From NCBI GenBank assembly GCA_032622095.1, contig CP136064.1:279459614-279523613 (forward strand): DNA of 64,000 nt, in the 5' to 3' direction. Under the pieces are notes generated by a model. That model did not search any database. It was not told the DNA's origin and saw only the letters and a program-made list of their open reading frames with translations. The DNA is from Siphonodentalium dalli (taxonomy: Eukaryota > Mollusca > Scaphopoda > Gadilida > Siphonodentaliidae). Numbering within the stretch: position 1 is the stretch's first letter; each line of letters opens with the position of its first letter. Made by a program: the position numbers and the translations under genes. This document shows, piece by piece, positions 12,401 through 21,400 of the stretch.

Positions 12401-15400
12401 TTATATACCATGCCATATTATATACCATGCCATATTATATACCATGCCATATTATATACCATGCCATATTATATACCATGCCATATTATATACCATGCCA
12501 TATTATATACCATGCCATATTATATACCATGCCATATTATATACCATGCCATATTATATACCATGCCATATTATATACCATGCCATATTATATACCATTT
12601 GAAAGAGGAATCTCCAAAACACTGTATTATCAACTTATTCAGTGTAATAAACTGTGAACATTCAGTGTAATAAACTGTGAACATTCAGTGTAATAAACTG
12701 TGAACATGTTGTTTTCGTTGAAATACTGACTTGGTGTTCTATGCTCAAATATCTCTATTTTCAATGGAAGGGGAATAATACCTTAAGATATAGAGTTATT
12801 CCCCTTCCATTGAAAATACATTTTTAGTTTGAATTCTGTTGCATTCTGGGAACCATAATGTGGGGAATCTTTCTATGATTTCAGCTGTTTTCTATTTCTC
12901 TATGGGCATCTTCTGAGACACAGACGTTTCAAAAGGTGATGAATTATAGTATGATAATCATATTTTATGGCATAGATTATTATTAAAACAGTATATCAAG
13001 GCACTATAAAAAATATAATCGGCGACTCAAAAAATCAATGGGCCTTTAAATACTTACTCTACGATGAGCGATGATTAGCGATGATTAGCGATGATTAGCG
13101 ATCGATGTTTGTTGAAAAATCACTAACAGTTTTGATTACAGAACAATGGTTTTCCACTTGTCATTCGCTCTTTCCACTTGCCATTCGCGCTTTCTTTATT
13201 TCTACAATCTTTCTACTTCTCTGAGGAGATAGCTCAACAAAAGCTTGCTGCTAGATCCTCTTCCCCTTTTCTATTCTACTCATGTTTCCATAATCAAAAT
13301 GTTGTTCATCATAAATGTAATATTATTTGGGGCAAATAAATAATATTTAAATCAACTTGCGAAATTTCGTTATTGGAGAATTATCAATAATCTAATATAA
13401 GAACAAAGTTTAAATTTCTTCATGTTTTTCTTAGTGATGTTTTTAAAGACTTCTATATTTTTTGCAAATTTACCCACAGCGAGTGCATTGTGTCCCTTTA
13501 ATAAAATCTAACATGTCCTGTACCAGTAGAGACCTTTCGCAAAAGCACGATTACGGATATGGACAATATGGACAAAAATTCACTCCTTATGCAAGTTGGT
13601 TCTTATGTAAGACTAGATATACCCACGCAGTTTAACCCTTTGAGTGCCAGGTCCGATTTTTGTATCAACCCATATACCCTGTGCCAATGCATTCTCTTAT
13701 ATATGCGAGTCGACCATAGGTCGCCTCGCATATATAAGAGAATGCATTGGCTTAACAATTTTTTTTTTCTTCCAATTTTAATATATTTTATTATATTCTT
13801 TAACAGACTTATTGTGTAGGTTTAGGACGATAATATCGGCCCCTGGCACTCAAAGGGTTAATTATGTGCAGATTTGTCAAGGATGTACCACCGGTCCTGT
13901 TTGGGGATGCTCTAGCATTAGCTCTGTGGTGTATAACACACGGATAAGAACATGGGACCTGAAAGAGACACACATTACTTTTTCCATCAAATATATGTGT
14001 AACTGAATATAGTGGGGCATATGCCGTCCATCAATATTAACCATTGTATGTAAGTTGTGATAGTTTCCACCTTACTAGGACAATATATCCTATCCGTAAT
14101 CATAATAGTGATTTTGCGAAAGGTCTCTATTCACTGTATGTTTGTGTTTTTATCTAGGACCAATCACTATCATCTGGGATTGCAAGCTGACTTTGGACGA
14201 TGTCGCCATTGGGGTGGGGCTTCAGCATGAGACACCATTCCGTTTCTCATGTCAGCGAGTGTGGATGGAACCGATATCAGAGATATACATATCACCACAT
14301 AAGCTCAACAAGTTCCTAGAACTAAGGGTATGTTACGGTATTCCTAGAACTAAGGGTATGTTACGATATTCCTAGAACTGAGGGTATGTTACGATATTCC
14401 TAGAACTGAGGGGATGTTGCGATATTCCTAGAACTGAGGGTATGTTACAATATTCCTAGAACTAACGGTATGTTACGATATTCCTAGGCGCTGGACCAAA
14501 ATTTACGTTTGCCAAATGAAAATATTTTGTGCCAAATTCTTATTTGCCAAAATTCTATCTATGATAGTATATTTTCTGCAACATTGAGTCTTATAGCTAG
14601 TCGGTTTCACAACTGGGCTCTTTATGGAATATCCAACCACTTTCTGTTTGATACTGATTCTAGAGTACTTTTCGATGAGAAATTCAGTGGTGCCGACCGA
14701 TTTTTGATAAAAGGGGCCCAAATTCCATTTTTAAGGGCCTGAACCACAATTTTGGGGTTCAGCACTTTTATCTCAAAGTTGAGCCCCCAATTAGAATGTT
14801 ATTGACCTATATGCATCAGTGCCACATACAGGTATCATTTCTGATATTTTCTGAACCATTATCAGACGGGATTGACATTCAAGGAGCTCTTGACTCTGAA
14901 AATCCAAAATGGCCGACTTCAAATTTGCAAAAATTTAGCAAAGTCAAGAATAATTAAAATTGTGCTACCTATAGAATTATTTTCATCTTTAAAGGATCAG
15001 CACCTTTATGCTCCCACTCATGAGTGCTTAACAAGGTTTTTGGATGGAATATATTGGTCGTAGAACGAAAAACAGACATTTTCCCAATAACAAAGATGTT
15101 GAGAAAATCATCAATTATAGGGTATTTGATCAGTAACCTAAAACTCCTGCAAAAAGGTTAGCTAGTGATATAATTTGAATGTAGTTGTGAGTAGTTCATC
15201 CTTTGTTATCTAGATTTCATGGCCTTTGATGTTAGACAGCTGCCAAAATGGTTATTAATGGGATGACATATATCACATTATCAATATAAATGAGTTCAAT
15301 GTGTTATTTTCTTTAAACCTATGGGAGAACAGGATGTTTTTATGGTATTCTAATGTTGAATTGAATTATACTCAGCCCACAAGTAGGTTTAGTAAATGTT

Positions 15401-18400
15401 GAGTTACTACAATTTGATTAATCAGTATGATTTGGTAGTCGAGCAGGTTGTGTCTTTATCAGTCCCACAGCAATTTTGATTGGCTGCACCGCCATTTTGA
15501 ATAAAGGTTCTACAATTTCCCTAACACGTACATTATTTTATAACAAATAATGGCTAGCCTGGCATGATTCCCTATATTTATATCCTGATTTAGTGTTTTT
15601 TTTATGAATTTGAACATAGATGTATATTTGCCCTAAATTGTTTCTGGTTAAAATTTGGGAGTTTGTAAGAAAATAAGTCATAAGAAAGAATGCAGTTGCA
15701 GTAATATTAAAAGATATTGTCCTCTTCATATCTAACAAATGCATATCTATTGGTTATTGGTGTGATATCCAGTAATAAAGACTGAAAATAATCCTTCAGA
15801 TTGTTTTATAAGGGCTTTAGTCCAGTTATAATAAATATACACATTAAAAATATAGGTCAGAAGAAAAATACAAGCATCAGTTGATATGCAGATATAAATT
15901 CATACCAGACAAATCTACATTCTGCAGGTAGCCATGCTATGCAATACTCTCTCATGTTTCAACTTATCAAGGGAAAATGATCACATTACCAATGACTATA
16001 TAATGCTGTTAAATTTGTTATAAAGTACAGCCCATTTGAAACTGGTTTGCTGACCCTGAAAAACTTTGTTTTATGATACCAGACTGGCCATGAGAAAAAA
16101 CACATACAAGACATGGAAGTCAGTGACTAATCACAAATAGCCATCCACTATATTTTGTCAGATGTTTTTGTAGATTTGCGGATGTTGTAATTCAATATAG
16201 ATCTCCATTATATTTGCACAATTTTATTTTTCATTTCGTCCCTTTAAATTGACTTTTATTTTTTGATTTATGTATATGTGCCACTCCAAAAATGTCAGTA
16301 AAAGTACTGTAAACGGTTTGGTTTGATGTTATAGGCACAGGAGATATATATATATACTTTACATGTCAAATATTGTGCACCCTGCGGGTACATGTATGTG
16401 TGCCAGTCGATTTAGGTGTGGGATGAACATGTAGTAACTATATTCTAGTGAAATTTATGGGCTGCACTTTGCAGTATGCTATGGCCATGCCTACATATAC
16501 ATGTATATAATATATATGTTCTTGAATGTTTCATATAGACACTGAATTTTGCACAAATTGCTCGGATTAGCCAAACAATGCATAAATAATCAACTTTAGG
16601 TAAAAATGATGGTACTCTTTCTTAACAGAATCGCTTCGACTTACAAACATCATAGCAATCCAGCAGTACCCATTAGCATGATATAAAATTAGCAGGACCG
16701 CTTAACCTGGGGTGATATTGAAAATTAAAATATCTTTAAAATGGTCAGTTATGAGGGCTATTAGCTATTATGAAGAATTATGTTAGTGAAATTATAGACC
16801 CTCATCTTCAACCTGCAAGTGCTGCAACTATCATGGCCAATCAAAATTAATGTGGGACTGACAAAGGCTCATTCTACTATTGATTGAATAGTGATGATTC
16901 CATCATTTCCTAAATCTTTTTGTGAGATGAGTTGTCCTTTTGGAAGAATTGATTACTTCTGAAATATATACTGGTATATATGGTCATCTCTTATCTGATT
17001 ACAACATGTTTTTACTATGCACGGATGCAATACCCATTTTAAGACCGCAACATGTGGTTGCTGCATGAAGCAAACAGCTGGTCATTCCATTTAGTAAAAG
17101 TGTTTAGCATGTTCTAAATCAGATCAGCTGTTAATTGTGCTCTAAATCGGTCAGAGCATGCGGATAGTTCTTTACTAGAATAAATCTCGTCTTTGACTCA
17201 ATTGATTCTGGTCGAGAACTATGCTCATTAACCCTTACTTATTAAAATAGATTTCAAACTAAAATGCAATTCAACATTAGAATACCATAAAAGACATACT
17301 GTTCTACTGTTAGCTATAGTTTAAATGAAATGCCATATGGCACTCATTTACATTGATATGAATGTGATGCTGAGAGGAGATGGCAAAAATCCGGTCTAAC
17401 AGTTGATCGTCAAATCTATGTTGAAAAGAACAACCGTATGAATCAAATGACTAGATCTGCCCGTTTGGAATATTATAACTCTAAAATCGCGAATGCTAAA
17501 TCAACAAAAGTCATCTATTCCATAACCAACGAACTAAGTGGTAAGAAAAAAGTACCAATTCTTCCTACTAATGTTAAAGAAAGTGAATTACCGGATGCTT
17601 TTGGTGAATATTTCCGTGACAAAATTGCAAACCTGCGTTACCAGCTAGATGTATCAAATACTGAAGCAGAGTTCAAACCGTTCGTTGGTGACAGTCTTAG
17701 TTCGTTCTGCAAGCTTACATGTGATGAGGTCAAGGAACTTATTTTATCATCCACTTCAAAAACACGTGTTTTGGATCCCATTCCAACTTCTTTACTGGTG
17801 GAACATATCGATTTTATATTAGAACCACTCACAAAGCTCATAAATTGGTCTTTGTCTGAAGGTGTTGTTCCTGACTGTTTTAAGGAGGCCGTTGTGATTC
17901 CCCTGATTAAAAATAATTCTCTGGATGCCGACTTGCTAAAGAACTATAGGCCCATCTCAAACCTTCAATTCGTCTCGAAGCTGTTAGAAAAAGCTGTCCT
18001 CAAACAACTGAGAAATCATATGGAGAAACATTTGCTTCTGGAAAAATTTCAGTCAGTGTACAAACCTGGTCACAGTACTGAAACTGCATTGTTGTGTATC
18101 ACTTCAGACCTTCTTCTTGCCAGTGATGATAACAAGTTTTCACTAGTATCCCTGCTTGACATGAGCGCAGCTTTCGATACTCTTGATCACGAAATACTGT
18201 TGAAGCGATTGGAAATTTCTTTTGGGATATCTGACAGCGCGCTCAAGTGGTTCGGTTCATATCTCTCTAATCGTGTTCAGAGGATTCAAATTGGCAGTGC
18301 GTTTTCCAAAACCTTTCATCTGCAAAATGGAGTCCCTCAGGGATCTGTCTTGTACTTAATCTACACCAAACCACTTGGTGAGATCATCAGGCGACACAGT

Positions 18401-21400
18401 GTATCTGCGCACATGTATGCTGATGATACACAGCTTTACATTTCTGGTGATAACCCTTATTTTCTTCTCACTGTAATGGAAAACTGCATCGGTTCTGGGA
18501 AATCGTGGATGTTGGCTAATAAACTAAAATTAAATAGTGACAAAACTGAAGTAATGTGGGTGTCTAAGCCGTCATACATAGAAAAGGTGGGCATAGATGT
18601 TATGACTATTGATGGTAACCAAGTTTATTTCTCAGATAGCGCGAAGAACCTTGGTGTATTTTTGGATAGATCACTCTCTATGACATCACATATTAGCCAG
18701 ATATGCAAGACAATATACATTGAACTTCGAAAACTGGGTCAAATGAGGAAATACATAAACACTGACTCAGCTAAAAAACTTGCTTCATCTCTGATTCTCA
18801 GTCGACTTGACTATTGCAACTCTCTTTTGGCTGGTATACCATCTATCCAAATTACCAGGCTTCAGCGTCTGCAACACACTGCTGCAAGGATAGTTCTGTG
18901 TCGTAAAAGATCTGACGACACAGATGAAATGTTGCAAGAACTACATTGGCTACCTGTGACAGATAGGATTATTTATAAACTTGTTACATATGCATATCAA
19001 GCAACCCATGACCCAAAATCTCTTCCAGCATACTTCAGTGATATCCTTGTTCCGTATGTCCCACACCGATCACTTCGTTCAGAGGACAAACTTCTTTTGA
19101 CACCATCTGGTGCTAATTTGATCACGGTTGGCTACCGATCTTTCAAAGTAACATGCGCAAATGCATGGAATCCTCTGCCATTGAACATAAAAGAGTCACC
19201 ATCTCTTGACGACTTTAAAAAGTCATTGAAAACTTACTAGTTTGCGCGGCATTTCAGAAAGTGACTTTGATATTGTGTATATTTATATTTCTTGTTTATG
19301 TTTATGTCAAGCGCTTAGGGTCCGCTTATTGGGGATACGCGCTATACAAATATTATTATTATTATTATATATGTCATCCCATCTATAGCCATTTTGGCAG
19401 CCATCTCATATCAAAGGCAGTGAAATCAATATAAAAACGATGAATTACTCATAAATACATGTATTTATTCATATCATAGCATTAGCTACCCTTGTTTGAA
19501 GCAGTGTTTGCACTACTAAACAATTACCCTAAAATTTATGAATTCATCAATATCTTGGTTATTGAGAAAATTCCAGTTTTTTCATTCTACGGCCAATACA
19601 TTCCATCCAAAACCTTGTTGAGCACTCATGAGTGGTAGCACAATGGTGCTGATACTTTAAAGATTGTAAAAAATTCGATACGTTACACTATTTTAATTAT
19701 TCTTGACTTTGCTAAATTTTTGCTAATTTTTAAGTCAGCCATTTTGGTCAAGAGCTCCTTGAAGGTCAATCCCGTCCTATAATGCTATAGAAAATATCAG
19801 AAATGATACCTGTATGTGGCATTAATGCATATAGGTCATTAAAATTCTAATTGGGAGCTCAACTTTGAGAAAAAAGGGCTGAACCCCAAAATTGGGGTTC
19901 AGGCCCTTAAAAATGGAATTTGGGCCCATTTTATAAAAAATCGGTCGGCACCACTGTATTCCTCATAAAAAATACTCTAGAATCATTATCAAACAGAAAG
20001 TGGTTGGATATTCCCTAAAGAGCCCACTCAAAATGAATGTGGTTACTATTAACCACTTGATTTTAGAGTTATCCATCTTACACCCGCAATTTGTCTGTTA
20101 GAGCACAAGGTTCTGGCCCACATCTCCAAAAATTGATATCTGATCACTCTGAGCTTTGAAGGGTGGGTTCCTCGACTCGGAATATTTTTTACCCCCGAAG
20201 TCAAAGAAATAGTAATTTAGGGGTGCTTAATCGGATTGAGAACCTTTAACAGTGGAAAGCAAAAATCCTAAAACTTACTCCACGTAAAGCCTATTACCAT
20301 AAACAATACTTGATCATACACAGTGAGATACACTGTTGAAAAAAACAGTGAGATACACCATTTAAAAACGTCAAGATACACTGCTTCTGATGCAGTATTT
20401 TATGAGTTCCATCAAGCCTTGAAATAGGGTGTCTGTCATTTGCAGAATGAGGTCCCCAGAGGGTGAATTTAGTGATGCTACCCCGCATAGCGGTCTAGCA
20501 TCACCAAATTCACCCTCTGGGAACCTCATTCTGCTGAGGTGTAAGCAGAATGAGGTCCCCAGAGGGTGAATTTGGTGATGCTAGCCCGCTATGCAGTGTA
20601 ACATCACTAAATTCACCCTCTGGGGACCTCATTCTGCAAATGACAGACACCCTATTTCAAGGCTTGAGTTCCATCTATGGATGATGGCTGTCTGCTAGTG
20701 ACCTCAACTAGGTATGTACTCAGTATGGACGTATAGCAGTGTGACATTTTATTGCATTCAAAAATGTTGTATTTGTTGTACTATTAACCCTTTACCCAAC
20801 AGAACGGCCCTGTGCCAATGCATTCTCTTATATATGCGAGTCGACCATAGGTCACCTCGCATATATAAGAGAATGCATTGGCTTAACACATATTAAAAAT
20901 GATAAAATTGTCAAAGAATGTAGAAAAATATTATAAAAATTGTTAAATAATGTAAGAAAAAGTTATAAAGTTGTTAAAGAATGTAAGAAAAAATGGTAAA
21001 AAGTGTTAAAAAAGTTTTTTTTTAGGCCAATGCATTCTCTTATATATGTGAGGCGACCTATGGTCGACTCGCATATATAAGAGAATGCATTGGCACAGGG
21101 CATAACTGTAGCCATCACAATGTGGTCAATGAACCGACCGACCAAAGATATTTTAGGCTGTTGGAAGCTTTATTTGGGCGTTTTTGGCCGTTTTGTTGGG
21201 TAAAGGGTTAATAAGGCGCATATAATAAAAAGAAGACCTACAGTTTTTTGTTTGAATACCTGAATATTTCGAGACACTCCCAAGATATTTCGGTATCCAA
21301 ACAAAAACTGTAGGTTTTCGATTTATTTCATTCTTTAGGCCCACTTAATTTTCGAACTCCCAGATTATATTATATAAAATATATGCCATATTATATACCA

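Larger units (their letters stand above)
10238..13502. mobile_element. Foldback element, family L, copy 1 (hosts two satellites)
   Basis: The left end TTAAAGGCACTCAAGG and the right end GTGCATTGTGTCCCTTTAA are imperfect inverts and match the ends of the copy at 26886-27380. The right arm (13075-13502) aligns inverted to the left part of copy 2 (GATTAGCGATG, AACAGTTTTG, ACAATGGTTT, TTTTTGCAAATTTACCCAC). It has swollen to 3.3 kb by a nested PB-2 MITE (10366-10582), a 61-bp array (10609-11378) and a nested family X element (11420-13050). Confidence 0.6.
14606..20027. mobile_element. 5.4-kb inverted-repeat (foldback) element interrupted by a LINE
   Basis: The left arm from TGGGCTCTTTATGGAATATC (14606) inward is found inverted and 75-85% similar by eye at the right end (ATATTCCCTAAAGAGCCCA, ending 20027). 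Matching blocks include the CGGTCGGCACCACTG box, the GGGGTTCAG palindrome, CAAGGAGCTCTTGA, CTCATGAGTG and ATGTCATCCC. Past the LINE, the right arm continues at 17260-17368 (AACATTAGAATACCATAAAA) and 16790-16870 (GTCCCACA...TTTTGATTGGC), matching 15265-15380 and 15440-15530. The non-paired centre is about 15535-16790 and shows no gene. Confidence 0.7.

Noticed and set aside
11464-12670. Open frames of 397, 373, 129 and 120 codons (MPYYIPCHIIYHAILYT repeats)
   Set aside because: They are frames through the 17-bp satellite, whose unit lacks stops in every forward frame. No codon bias, no domain, no splice context.
17638-17841. 67-codon - strand frame within the LINE
   Set aside because: Shadow of the reverse transcriptase frame on the + strand.
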